Source: Planctomycetaceae bacterium | Lineage (GTDB): Bacteria; Planctomycetota; Planctomycetia; Planctomycetales; Planctomycetaceae | DNA: 64,000 bases | Direction: 5' to 3' | Assembly (NCBI GenBank): GCA_020638955.1 | Contig: JACKHO010000008.1 | Coordinates: forward strand, 310,001 to 374,000 | Shown: positions 1-7,969 of the stretch, piece after piece | Layout: each line of letters starts with the position of its first letter | Numbering within the stretch: position 1 is the stretch's first letter | Program-made: the position numbers and the translations under genes | Notes under the pieces: model-generated | The model's input: only the letters and a program-made list of their open reading frames with translations | What the model was told of the DNA's origin: nothing | Database searches by the model: none

Positions 1-1076
1 TTAGTCCGCCCCCGGCCACACTGCCGCATCAGGACGGATTCGTTCTCGCGGAATATCCCCGAATCAAACTTGGCCCTCCAGAGTCGTTTCCCAGTGACTG
101 GCGCGTGGCATCGAGTGATCCGAGCGTTATTCCAACCATTGCCGTGCCGCCACCGCGTCCGGCTCCCGTCAATCATGATGCTCCAAGCCCTGTCCGGGAA
201 CTTCCTGTCCCGAGTCCCTATGAGGCACGGCCCATTGCTCCGCCTCCCTATGAATTGAAGCAGGAGTCGATGGTTGTACAGGAGCAGCCAGAAGAGTTGC
301 CCGCAACCGATTTGCGAATTGCCAGCCGAACAGAAATTCCTTCACGTGTACTTACGGCACCACAGCCCGAGGAAGCGGAGGCGATTTCGTCGTTGACCGC
401 GTCGGAAAATCACATTTACGAGGAACTCCCCCCCCCGCCGCTGGTTCTCGATGATCCTCTGGTTGTAGAAGAGCCAGCCATTGTGGCTCCCACGAGTTTT
501 GGTGAATCGGCACTGCAAACGGAACTGCTCGCAGAAGTGCAACTCATTCGGGAACAAGTCACTCGAATTGGCGAAATGCAGGTTCGTGCTGCTACCACTC
601 CGAAATTGGAGACAGAATCAACTCCTGAGGAGCCGCAGACTCTTCGCGTCGAGCCGCAGCCGTGGGCACCGCTGAAGACCGATTTGCTTGTCGAAGCGGA
701 AACCGAAAATGTATTGGTTGCGGAAACTGTTCCTGTAAACGTCGACGTGACGGTCAGCGAAAGTTCCGAGTCTGTTGAAGCAGTCGAAGAGGTCAGCGGA
801 ATTGTCATTCGCGCCATTCCGAGTGAAACACCTGAACGCTGGTCCTTTGAATTCCGTAATGCACCAGTCAGCGAAGTGCTCGTCAAACTGGGTGAGCATG
901 CCGGGACAGAAGTTGTTGTCGAAGCGGGTATTGATGACGTTTACTCGCGGGACTTCAAGAATGTCGATCCCCGACAGGCACTTGCCAGTGTCGTGAAGAC
1001 ATTTGGCTTCGGCGTGGACGTGCGAGGCGACTACATCTTCATCCGACGCGATCGACCTCTTTCCAAATCGCGCTGA
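1..1076 (+). CDS. Partial protein with C-terminal secretin/TonB short N-terminal (STN)-like domain
   Basis: The reading frame is open from base 3 with no stop, so the 5' end lies outside the window; the GTG at 105 is internal to the frame and need not be the start. Most of the protein is proline-, glutamate- and valine-rich and probably disordered. The last 75 or so residues (from WSFEFRNAPVSEVLVKLGEH to YIFIRRD) have the beta-alpha-beta pattern of the short N-terminal domain of secretins and TonB receptors, with the usual 'F.NAPVSEVL..L....G..VV' opening and a closing GDYIFIRR strand. No secretin pore follows, because the protein stops right after the domain. In planctomycetes such domains often occur alone in secreted or envelope proteins. 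I infer an envelope location; the function is unknown. Confidence 0.7.
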   Translation, partial: SPPPATLPHQDGFVLAEYPRIKLGPPESFPSDWRVASSDPSVIPTIAVPPPRPAPVNHDAPSPVRELPVPSPYEARPIAPPPYELKQESMVVQEQPEELPATDLRIASRTEIPSRVLTAPQPEEAEAISSLTASENHIYEELPPPPLVLDDPLVVEEPAIVAPTSFGESALQTELLAEVQLIREQVTRIGEMQVRAATTPKLETESTPEEPQTLRVEPQPWAPLKTDLLVEAETENVLVAETVPVNVDVTVSESSESVEAVEEVSGIVIRAIPSETPERWSFEFRNAPVSEVLVKLGEHAGTEVVVEAGIDDVYSRDFKNVDPRQALASVVKTFGFGVDVRGDYIFIRRDRPLSKSR

Positions 1077-1376
1077 TTCGACTGTTGGATTTGATCGCTG
1101 CAAACCGTACAGGGCGATTAGTCTTCTCAGGGCGTGCTTCGTGCCTCAGTGTTAGATTGAGGCTCACAACCTCAGATGGCTGAGAATTCTCACATTGTCG
1201 CTTCGGTCGAATTTGCCGAACGTCGATGAACCTCAATAGAGCATTGTTCAAACCGCTGTTCGCGTGCACCAAGTGAAGAACTTGTGAAAGCCGTTCACGG
1301 GCAAAACAAAGGAAAAACGTGCTCTCACTTTTTCTGCAAGGATGCGATTGCAGTTTTGAGGTTCGGAGTTTGAGAG
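1077..1376. other. Intergenic stretch, no gene seen
   Basis: About 300 bases separate the STN-like gene from the small lipoprotein gene. Short frames on both strands show no family features and are shadows. No clear terminator hairpin with a T-run was found. The promoter of the lipoprotein gene presumably lies at the right end. Confidence 0.5.
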
Positions 1377-1733
1377 ATGTCCGGTGTGACACGGGCTCTA
1401 TTATTGGCCGCTTCCCTCGTCCTGATTTCAGGATGCGGTGGCGAGCGGTATTCTCTGCGACAATTTGCGCATCGCCCCTCATTTCTTCCCCAGCGTGCCG
1501 CTACTCCAAGGCAGGCTCCGGCTATTGCTAACGAGTACGAGCCTCAGGTCGACGAAATCCCTCTGCCACCTACGGGCGCGAGCTACGAAGAGCGTGAAGC
1601 ACCACAACCAGCACAAAAGCCTTCGTCCTCACTGAAGAAAGTCGAGCGACCACCGCTCCTGCTGCGTCCCACTGGCTGGGAATTCCGACAAACGAGCCAC
1701 ACCACCGCGTTAGCGCCCCCGAAGGCACACTGA
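1377..1733 (+). CDS. Small proline-rich lipoprotein
   Basis: This 118-residue protein starts with a lipoprotein signal peptide: a short positive start, a hydrophobic stretch (ALLLAASLVL) and a lipobox LISGC ending at Cys20, so the mature protein should be lipid-anchored. The rest is Pro/Glu/Ala-rich without a recognised domain. GGAG lies 8 bases upstream of the ATG and supports the start. It ends only a few bases from the convergent gene stopping at 1738. No function can be assigned; it may be an envelope partner of the upstream STN-like protein, but the only support is that both are on the same strand. Confidence 0.75.
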   Translation: MSGVTRALLLAASLVLISGCGGERYSLRQFAHRPSFLPQRAATPRQAPAIANEYEPQVDEIPLPPTGASYEEREAPQPAQKPSSSLKKVERPPLLLRPTGWEFRQTSHTTALAPPKAH

Positions 1734-1737
1734 CCGA

Positions 1738-2865
1738 TTACTCGCTCAGGATTTCAACGTTGGCTCGCGGTACCGTGACCACATCGCCACTGGTGGTTTG
1801 CAATTGAACAACCCGGGCTTTTGAACCTGAGCCTAAGACTTCCGGCTCTGGTGGCATTGCAGCGACTTCGGCGAGTACGCCGAAGTAAGGATCGCGAATA
1901 ATTCGGACCTTGGCGCCGACTTCTAATGCGCCCCCCCCCACACGTGCGGCGGTGTCATCTGCGGGTTTGCCATCATGCCAGGGGATGACAATCTCCGGAC
2001 GCAGCACACCCGCTCGAATTTGTGTCGCTCCATTGACGGCCGCTGCTGCACCTTCACGTTCCTGAAACAGTGCGAACGTGTGCCGAGCCATGGCGATGTC
2101 ACCAAACCCTTCCGTGATGATGAGCGTAATGCCCAACTGTTCGGTGCCGGTGATGGCAACCCCCAGGTCGTAGCCGAGAATTTGCTTGAGGTCGTGGTCG
2201 TCAATTCCGCCTGCGACAAGTGCTGAGACGCCACACTCTATGGCCTTCTCGACCGTCTCGCCATGAATTCGGCCGCCGCCAATAACAATTTGGCCCCGCA
2301 TGTCGGTTGTAATGTGGGCGGGCGTCAAATCCTCTTCGGGGCCTTTCGCAACCACCCGAATGGTGCCGTACGTCTCCCCGCCAATGCCGAAGATGCCTTG
2401 AATAAATGTGGCCGTCGACTGCATGACGCAGCCTTCATCTCCCACAATTTCAACGACTTCGCCGCTGGTGAACGCCTTCACGTCGACGAGAATTGGTTCT
2501 CCACGCAGAATGAGTTGGCCCGTGACGTTGGACACCGCTTCAATCGTGCCAGATACCGGGGCTTGATATGTCGATTTGAACAGCCCGAAGATTCCGTCGG
2601 TCCGGGCGAGTGCGTCTCCCGCCTCAACCCGTTCGCCCCCCTTTTTCAACAACACACGCGGCACCTCTGCTGGCGGAACCCCCAACAAGTTTGCGAGGTT
2701 AATGGGCGTCACTGTCCCCGGCTGTTTCGTCCGGGCCACCACATCTTCGGCCCCCAGAGTGTCCCCAAGTTTCACCAATACCTCACCGGGAATCGGCAAC
2801 AGCCGACTGGTGCGGTAAGTCGTTCTCTCACGAACCTGTAATCCCGGCGTGTAAGCCTGCGCCAT
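1738..2865 (-). CDS. Protein with biotin/lipoyl-like hammerhead folds and a C-terminal KOW/SH3-like segment
   Basis: I place the start at the ATG at 2865 (MAQAYTPGL), preceded by AAAGGA at good spacing; the longer frame to 2958 adds residues with no family character. The protein is 375 residues. Two stretches look like the half-motifs of biotin/lipoyl or RnfC-type barrel-sandwich folds (PIPGEVLVKLGDTL and APVSGTIEAVSNVTGQLILRGEP). A glycine-rich middle region (GQIVIGGGRIHGETVEKAIECG) follows. The last 70 residues (VGAKVRIIRDPYFGVLAEVAAMP...) resemble a KOW/SH3-like barrel. No lipoylation lysine motif is obvious. It is convergent with the lipoprotein gene and divergent from the ceramidase-like gene. 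Function unknown; the family seems conserved in planctomycetes from memory. Confidence 0.7.
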   Translation of the reverse strand: MAQAYTPGLQVRERTTYRTSRLLPIPGEVLVKLGDTLGAEDVVARTKQPGTVTPINLANLLGVPPAEVPRVLLKKGGERVEAGDALARTDGIFGLFKSTYQAPVSGTIEAVSNVTGQLILRGEPILVDVKAFTSGEVVEIVGDEGCVMQSTATFIQGIFGIGGETYGTIRVVAKGPEEDLTPAHITTDMRGQIVIGGGRIHGETVEKAIECGVSALVAGGIDDHDLKQILGYDLGVAITGTEQLGITLIITEGFGDIAMARHTFALFQEREGAAAAVNGATQIRAGVLRPEIVIPWHDGKPADDTAARVGGGALEVGAKVRIIRDPYFGVLAEVAAMPPEPEVLGSGSKARVVQLQTTSGDVVTVPRANVEILSE

Positions 2866-2984
2866 GATGTGTCCTTTGGAGGGGATGGTTGCAATCGGTT
2901 GCGATAGAGGCGGTTTTACTGGACGATGCATGTTGATTGCAATGTGTCGGCTCTCCAAACTCGATCAACCGGGATACAGCATCC

Positions 2985-4448
2985 ATGCGATTTGCCACCT
3001 GCTTCTTGATGACTCTGAGTCTGTTTGCGACAGGCATTACTTCCGCCGATGAACCTGTGACGTTGCGAGTCGGGCTGGCGGAGTCGGACATAACGCCGCC
3101 CATGGGATTTCCGATGGCGGGTTATTACCACGAACGACTGGCCGAAGGGACCATTGATCCGTTGAATGCCAAGGCCATTGTCTTTCGAGACGGTGACCGC
3201 GCGGCCGCGCTGGTGGTGTGCGATTTGATTGGAATCTCTACCGACCTGTCGCGCGAGGTGCGGCGGCGGGCAAGTATGGCAACCGGCATTCCGGCTGAGC
3301 ATATCGTCATTTCGGCGACGCATTCGCATACAGCGCCGGACTACATGAAGGAGTTGTACTTGTATCTGGGCAAGAAAGAACAGGAGCCGCTGCGGGCCAA
3401 GTACATCGAGAAGCTGATTGGTGGACCGGTTGATGCCATTACGCAGGCCCATGCCAGTGCGGTGCCGTCCAAGCTGGCGGCAGGGGCGGCGATGCAAACG
3501 ACTCCCGTCGCTTTTAATCGTCGCTTCGTCATGCGAGACGGCAGCGTGCGGACGTGGCAGAGTCTGTCCAATCCCGAAGTCGTCCGTGCCGCCGGTCCGA
3601 TTGATTCCAAAATCGAACTGCTGACCGTTCGCGATCCGGAAAATGGTTCAGTTCGAGGCGTGTTCAGTAACTTCGCACTGCATTTGGATACCGTGGGCGG
3701 GATGCGCTGGAGTGCAGATTATCCCTTCTTTATTGAACGGACACTGCGTGCCTCGCTCGGTCCGAATGTTGTTTCGATCTTCGGTACAGGATGCTGTGGG
3801 GATATCAATCATGTTGATCCCGCAAGTACCGTCCGCAACAAGGCGGACTTCATTGGCGGATCGATTGGTGATTCCATCGGTAGGCAAATCGACGAGTTAA
3901 AGCCGCTTAAAGAAACGCGGTTGACCGTTCAATCGCGGACGGTGCAGTTGCCATTGGAAGAGTCGACGCGTGAAGAAGTTGAGCGGTCAGTAGAAATCGT
4001 GGAAAAGGCCAGGCGGGGCGAAAAGGTGGAGTTCTTTGATCACGTGACGGCGTACAAGAAACTCATTTTGGATCAGTTGTTGCACAGCGAACCGCATGTG
4101 AAGGCGGAAGATCATATTACCTGGGGGCTCAGCCGATCGCTGGCGGGGATTGGGCCGGCGCTGCCGGTCGATGTCACCGTGATGACGATTGGCGATGAGG
4201 TTGCCATCGTCTGTCTGCCGGGCGAAGTCTTCGTCGAACTCGGTCTGGCCATCAAGCAGGGTTCACCCTTCGAGACGACAATGATCGTCGAGCTGTCGAA
4301 CGCCGTGGAAACCATTTACATCCCGCACCGCGCTGCTTACGCCGGTGGCAGTTACGAAGTCACCAACTCGGCTCTGCAGCCGGGGGGTGGCGAAGTGCTT
4401 GTCCAAACCGCACTCGAACTGCTGCGGGAGGCGGCGTCGCAGAAGTAG
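2985..4448 (+). CDS. Secreted neutral/alkaline non-lysosomal ceramidase-like hydrolase
   Basis: The start at 2985 gives a proper signal peptide (MRFATCFLMTLSLFATGITSADE), which the longer frame from 2937 would bury. The 487-residue protein has the opening of the ceramidase N-terminal domain family: 'AESDITPPMGFPMAGYY', then 'ISATHSHTAPD', whose histidines bind zinc in this family, then 'FGTGCCGDINHVDP'. The family cleaves N-acyl bonds in ceramides, but planctomycetes carry many paralogues of unknown substrate, so the family is firm and the substrate is not. It is exported, so it acts outside the cytoplasm. It is divergent from the biotin/lipoyl-like gene, with overlapping upstream regions, and appears monocistronic. 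Confidence 0.85.
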   Translation: MRFATCFLMTLSLFATGITSADEPVTLRVGLAESDITPPMGFPMAGYYHERLAEGTIDPLNAKAIVFRDGDRAAALVVCDLIGISTDLSREVRRRASMATGIPAEHIVISATHSHTAPDYMKELYLYLGKKEQEPLRAKYIEKLIGGPVDAITQAHASAVPSKLAAGAAMQTTPVAFNRRFVMRDGSVRTWQSLSNPEVVRAAGPIDSKIELLTVRDPENGSVRGVFSNFALHLDTVGGMRWSADYPFFIERTLRASLGPNVVSIFGTGCCGDINHVDPASTVRNKADFIGGSIGDSIGRQIDELKPLKETRLTVQSRTVQLPLEESTREEVERSVEIVEKARRGEKVEFFDHVTAYKKLILDQLLHSEPHVKAEDHITWGLSRSLAGIGPALPVDVTVMTIGDEVAIVCLPGEVFVELGLAIKQGSPFETTMIVELSNAVETIYIPHRAAYAGGSYEVTNSALQPGGGEVLVQTALELLREAASQK

Positions 4449-4650
4449 CGACGTTGATCCTGCTGACGGCGGGGATGCTGCGCAACTTGCCTCGTTGGGA
4501 TTGAGCATGTCCGCCAACGGTGACTTGATGCACATCAGGTCGGAAATGCGTTCCCAACTGAATGGGCGATCCAAGGTTCTCCCATTCTATGAGCTGGCCA
4601 GCGATGGAACGCGATTTCTAAATCCTTGAATCCGTGGCATATGGACATGC
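4449..4650. other. Intergenic repeat-like stretch downstream of the ceramidase gene
   Basis: No gene is supported. Around 4690-4730 there is a run rich in 'CACAAAGAATCGCAAAAAG' type sequence, a dispersed intergenic motif common in this group. It reaches into the translated tail of the neighbouring frameshifted gene, which suggests that the open frame from about 4836 down to 4651 is not selected coding sequence. Confidence 0.4.
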
Positions 4651-6054
4651 TCACCCAGAGTCGCGACTCGCTTTTTGTTCTTGATTGGAGAATTGCCACA
4701 AAGAATCGCAAAAAGTCACGAAAAAGCAAGCTGATTGGCAGGGGTCGTGCAGGCTCTCTGCTTCGATTTTTGAAACCAGAGGACGCCGCCCGGACGTTGA
4801 TTCTCCTGTCCTCTGCGGCCTCAATCTCGGCGTTTCTATTCTTTGATTTTGGTCGCAGTCCATATCGTCCCGTCGGACAGGCCGAGGTAGTAAGAGGTAG
4901 GAGTGCCGTCCGAATTCGAATCGGCAGGTACGGTTGCACAGCGGCTGTTTAACCTCGTAAGACGTGCCGTCGAATTCGACTGACAGCGGCTGTTTAACCT
5001 CGGGGTCTATGACGTGATTGGTCCAATGGACCAGATCGGTGGATTCAGAAAGCATGTGCTTTCCCCGAAGCTCCAATAGCAGTATCAGGCGGTTGCGTTT
5101 GACCAACATGTCAATGATCTGATCAGATGCTAACGGCACGCGGCGTGCGCTTTTGCCGTCATGTGCGAACAATTGCCATTCATTCGGGATGTCTGGCCCG
5201 TAACGACCGACGCGAACATTGAGTAACAGCTGGTCGGCAAACACGGCTGGTTCTATTGTTTGAATCAGTTTCGTGTCGGGAATGATGTCGGCGGGAAACC
5301 AACCGTCGCCGTCATAAACGACTGAGGTTGCAACCCGATTGGACTGCCTGTCTTCGCCGGCCGGGAACAGCTTTGGTTCGGAACCTCGGGGCATTGGACC
5401 GTCTGTGTATCCGAAGGCGAACAGGCGGTTTTTGTACGGCATGAGGGACGTAATTCGAGAGACGCTGCGCCCCGCAGATGCGGTCGTGTACTCGTATCGC
5501 CAAGTCGCCGCTTGATCCTCAGATGAGTAGATCGCGCCGACCCATGGACCCTGTTTGGAATCGTTGAAGTAGCTCCCTGTTGCGACGAACCATCGGCTGT
5601 TGAATTCGGCAAAGTCGAACACGTGCAGGCCCCGAGGGATTGTCCGGTATTTCTTCCAGGTTGATGCATCACGAACGTAGAGATTGCCAAATTCTCCGCT
5701 CTCGGTGGAATCAGTGCCGGGCAAGAACAGGCGATTTCCATAGAGTCGATACCGCTGGATTGCCTCCTCGTCGACTGTGTACTCCGTCACGAATTCCTGC
5801 TTGTCGAAATCGAAGTAAATGACATCTGTCGGGCCGGTGTTCTTAAACCAGTCGCCGTGGCCCAGGTAGAGTCGCCGGTCAACAATTTTCAACTCGTTGA
5901 TTTTTCGGGCTGCTTCAACTTTGTTTGCGGTTGGTTGCCCCAGAGAGCGGAATTGAAGCGTTTCAGCGGCAAGATTCGGCTGTGCTGACAGGACGACCCA
6001 GAACGCCAGAAGAATGCTGGCCTGTGCCGTTCTTGTTTTTCCAGTGGGTGCCAT
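4651..6054 (-). CDS. Secreted protein of unknown function, C-terminus probably frameshifted
   Basis: The start at 6054 (MAPTGKTRTAQASILLAFW) gives a signal peptide; the longer frame to 6195 runs into a repeat element. The body has repeated patterns such as 'NRLFLPGTDSTESGEFGNLYV', 'SRWFVATGSYFNDS', 'NRLFAFGYTDGP' and 'ADQLLLNVRVGRYGPD', spaced as in beta-propeller or Kelch-like proteins. After 'VEFDGTSYEVKQPL' the frame turns into low-complexity sequence. One frame over, bases about 4935 down to 4836 encode 'SDGTPTSYYLGLSDGTIWT', ending in KIKE and a stop at 4836-4838, a far more natural end. The break falls inside an imperfect 45-base tandem duplication (4938-4957 and 4983-5002 are identical). 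I infer an indel that replaced the true end; a sequencing error is possible. Confidence 0.6.
   Translation of the reverse strand: MAPTGKTRTAQASILLAFWVVLSAQPNLAAETLQFRSLGQPTANKVEAARKINELKIVDRRLYLGHGDWFKNTGPTDVIYFDFDKQEFVTEYTVDEEAIQRYRLYGNRLFLPGTDSTESGEFGNLYVRDASTWKKYRTIPRGLHVFDFAEFNSRWFVATGSYFNDSKQGPWVGAIYSSEDQAATWRYEYTTASAGRSVSRITSLMPYKNRLFAFGYTDGPMPRGSEPKLFPAGEDRQSNRVATSVVYDGDGWFPADIIPDTKLIQTIEPAVFADQLLLNVRVGRYGPDIPNEWQLFAHDGKSARRVPLASDQIIDMLVKRNRLILLLELRGKHMLSESTDLVHWTNHVIDPEVKQPLSVEFDGTSYEVKQPLCNRTCRFEFGRHSYLLLPRPVRRDDMDCDQNQRIETPRLRPQRTGESTSGRRPLVSKIEAESLHDPCQSACFFVTFCDSLWQFSNQEQKASRDSG
4902..5002. repeat. Imperfect 45-base tandem duplication within a coding end
   Basis: ACAGCGGCTGTTTAACCTCG occurs exactly at 4938-4957 and again at 4983-5002. 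Each copy is preceded by a related GTGCCGTC(C)GAATTCGA block (near 4906 and 4965). The offset is 45 bases, a multiple of three, but one block carries an extra C, which coincides with the apparent frameshift of the gene. Confidence 0.7.
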
Positions 6055-6195
6055 CACCTTCGTTCTTTCGCCTGAAGGTATGTGAGCGAGAGACTCTTCA
6101 ACCAATGCTGGATTGTACTTGTGGAAGTGTGAAGCGGAAATGGTTGGTTGACGTGCACAACCGAAGTTCAACCGTCGCTTGCAGCCTTCCATCAA

Positions 6196-6292
6196 TTTGA
6201 AACGCAGAGAACGCCGGGAGCGCGGAGATTTGGGGATGCTCTCCTGTTTTCTCCGCGGCCTCAGCGCTCTCGGCGTTTCTATTCTTTCTAGA
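6196..6292. repeat. Large imperfect inverted repeat, dispersed intergenic element
   Basis: The left arm starts AAACGCAGAGAACGCCGG near 6199 and the right arm ends GCTCTCGGCGTTT near 6279. The two arms, about 28 bases each, are nearly reverse-complementary around a loop containing TTTGGGGATGCTCTCC. A related right half occurs at 4797-4845 (CTCAATCTCGGCGTTTCTA). This type of element gives spurious arginine/glutamate-rich translations. It is not a gene. Confidence 0.65.
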
Positions 6293-6930
6293 ATCGAAGC
6301 ACGACTTTGTCGATGGGATTTGCAGGATGACGCTCAAATGAACTTGGGAACGAACATCTTCGGCTCCAGAAAGGTGCGTCTGGTTACTCCTGTCACGCGC
6401 CATTCGTGTCGCTCAAATGGTTCCAAAACTTCAACATCTTCGGCTCCACAAAGCCGACGCACGTCTGGTTACTTCCATCGTTTTGCGCGCATTCGTGTCG
6501 GACGACAGTTTTTGGGATTCTCACATTTCTCGTTGACCTCAAGCCGACGCACCCTACGGCGTTTCTGTTCTTTGCGGGTCGTCGCACGCCTTTGTCGATG
6601 GGATTTGCACCATCGACGAGCTGTCCTCGCCACATGCGTTTCAGGGACTGGTGTTGCCCGCAGACGGATTCATGACGAAGAGGCAGGCCAGTGTCTGTCC
6701 TATGGATACTGTCGCCACTGATCCATGTCGTTTGGAAAAGGCTAGCTGAAGGACATTCGCATGCTTGCCCTGCTCCGCGATGCAAGCATAGCACACAAAA
6801 TCTGTTCCCTATGGATACTGCCACTGATCCAGAGGTTTGGGGAGGTTCTCCATTTTTCTTCGCATGCTTGCCCTGCTCCGCGATGCAAGCATAGCACACA
6901 AAATCTGTTCCCTAGGCCATGCCACCCGCC
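6271..6930. repeat. Block of nested direct repeats in a long non-coding stretch
   Basis: Three repeat pairs are visible. (1) 6271-6324 and 6557-6609, both running from CGGCGTTTCT to TCGATGGGATTTGCA. (2) 6353-6411 and 6433-6500, both running from AACATCTTCGGCTCCA to CATTCGTGTCG or ATTCGTGTCG. (3) 6756-6811 and 6859-6914, 56 bases and essentially identical, each containing a hairpin with arms ATGCTTGC and GCAAGCAT. A fourth, weaker pair (6693-6724 and 6802-6830) shares CTATGGATACTG and CCACTGATCC. Open frames across the block consist only of the repeats. With the inverted repeat at 6196 this fills the roughly 880 bases between the secreted protein gene and the nucleotidyltransferase gene. Confidence 0.75.
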
Positions 6931-6938
6931 GCCGCCAA

Positions 6939-7727
6939 TCAATCATCGAGATTGATTTCACCAGGTTCTTCCGTATCGTCAGGTGAAAGTATCTTCCACG
7001 CTCTGGCAAGTTGGCGAAACGAGAACTCGTACATTCTCTCTGCAGAGTCCCAGTCCTTGTAAACCCAGGCACCGATCCGATTGATTGGCCCTGGTGGGGC
7101 CGTTCCGAACAACTGAGTACCAGCCTCACGCTTCATGTCGTAGAAAAGTTGCTTTTCAGCGGTGCCGTCCTCCAGGTCTGATGGGTTTACATAACCGAAG
7201 CTGAATCCCTTTGCTCGACGGCGGGCTGCCAACATGTGCTCTTTATTCAGTTGGACAGTATCTGTCGGCTTCTTGGCATCCGACTTCAGGGACTCTTCGT
7301 TACGAAGGACGGAGAAGACATATTCAGCAAAACTACTAAGAGACTGATCTACAAATGTTTTTGAGACGATGACCAAATCCATATCCGAACTATGATCGAG
7401 TTGCTTGGCACCAGCTTCCGATTGTTTGCCAGGATTAGTGCTGAAACCGAATCGAGCACTACCCATCACTGCGATATCCTGAGGTCGAACTGAGAATATC
7501 TTGGCTAAGGCCTCTCGAAAGGCCAGGAACTTGTGCGGCTGGTCCTTGAAAACAAAGGGAAGCCCAGTGGAAAGGTATCGCTTTGCCAGCACACCTGGTG
7601 ACACGTGTTTTAGTAAGACGCGAAACTCCTCCTCCGTGGGATGGTCTTTGGCGAGAAGTTCGTAGACCTCCAATGCCTTTTCTTGGCTGGTTGACGTAGG
7701 ATGCTGGGATTCTGGCTGCTTTGCCAT
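6939..7727 (-). CDS. Nucleotidyltransferase-fold (Pol beta superfamily) protein
   Basis: This is a 262-residue protein with GAGG 6 bases before the ATG. Residues near 87-118 read VMGSARFGF, then a 14-residue gap, then SSDMDLVIVS. This is the helix-turn GS followed by DxD that marks nucleotidyltransferases of the Pol beta superfamily and binds the metal-nucleotide. The third catalytic acidic residue cannot be placed by eye. The C-terminal half is charged, with 'WVYKDWDSAERMYEFSFRQLARAWKIL'. Minimal nucleotidyltransferases of this kind occur in toxin-antitoxin, CD-NTase-like and tRNA or antibiotic-modifying roles; none can be chosen here. The gene stands alone between repeat-rich non-coding stretches, which fits a recently acquired accessory gene. 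Confidence 0.6.
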   Translation of the reverse strand: MAKQPESQHPTSTSQEKALEVYELLAKDHPTEEEFRVLLKHVSPGVLAKRYLSTGLPFVFKDQPHKFLAFREALAKIFSVRPQDIAVMGSARFGFSTNPGKQSEAGAKQLDHSSDMDLVIVSKTFVDQSLSSFAEYVFSVLRNEESLKSDAKKPTDTVQLNKEHMLAARRRAKGFSFGYVNPSDLEDGTAEKQLFYDMKREAGTQLFGTAPPGPINRIGAWVYKDWDSAERMYEFSFRQLARAWKILSPDDTEEPGEINLDD

Positions 7728-7817
7728 GATGGGCCTCGTAATTGTTAAGCCGCGTACAAGAGTACCTGAAGGTGAGACTCATTCGATGAGTGACGTTGAC
7801 GAACGATGTCGAATCGT

Positions 7818-7940
7818 GTGCCACCGGCTTCGCCAGTGAGTTCACCACGAATCTCCGGATACTTCAACACAGATTCGTCACCATATCGTCCATTTGAAAA
7901 CAAGTAAATTAGGAACCAGCACTGGCGAAGCCTGTGGCAC
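7818..7940. repeat. Inverted pair of 21-base REP-like elements
   Basis: Bases 7818-7838 (GTGCCACCGGCTTCGCC...) and 7920-7940 (...GGCGAAGCCTGTGGCAC) are reverse complements over 21 bases with one mismatch, 81 bases apart. They sit between the nucleotidyltransferase and isomerase-like genes. A pair of GTG-starting palindromic units in inverse orientation is typical of REP/BIME elements. No RAYT transposase is in the window. Confidence 0.7.
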
Positions 7941-7969
7941 TCTTTACATTCATCATTCGCCGGTTCGGT

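Noticed and set aside
4535..4939. 134-residue minus-strand open frame as a gene
   Set aside because: It lies in the third frame over the duplicated and repeat-derived tail and has no start signal or family pattern.
6179..6899. Open frames of 168-180 residues on both strands across the repeat block
   Set aside because: Their sequence is made of the nested repeats themselves, with spurious cysteine/arginine-rich peptides.
6196..6930. CRISPR array
   Set aside because: Repeats are in pairs of unequal length without regular unit and spacer size, and no cas gene is present.
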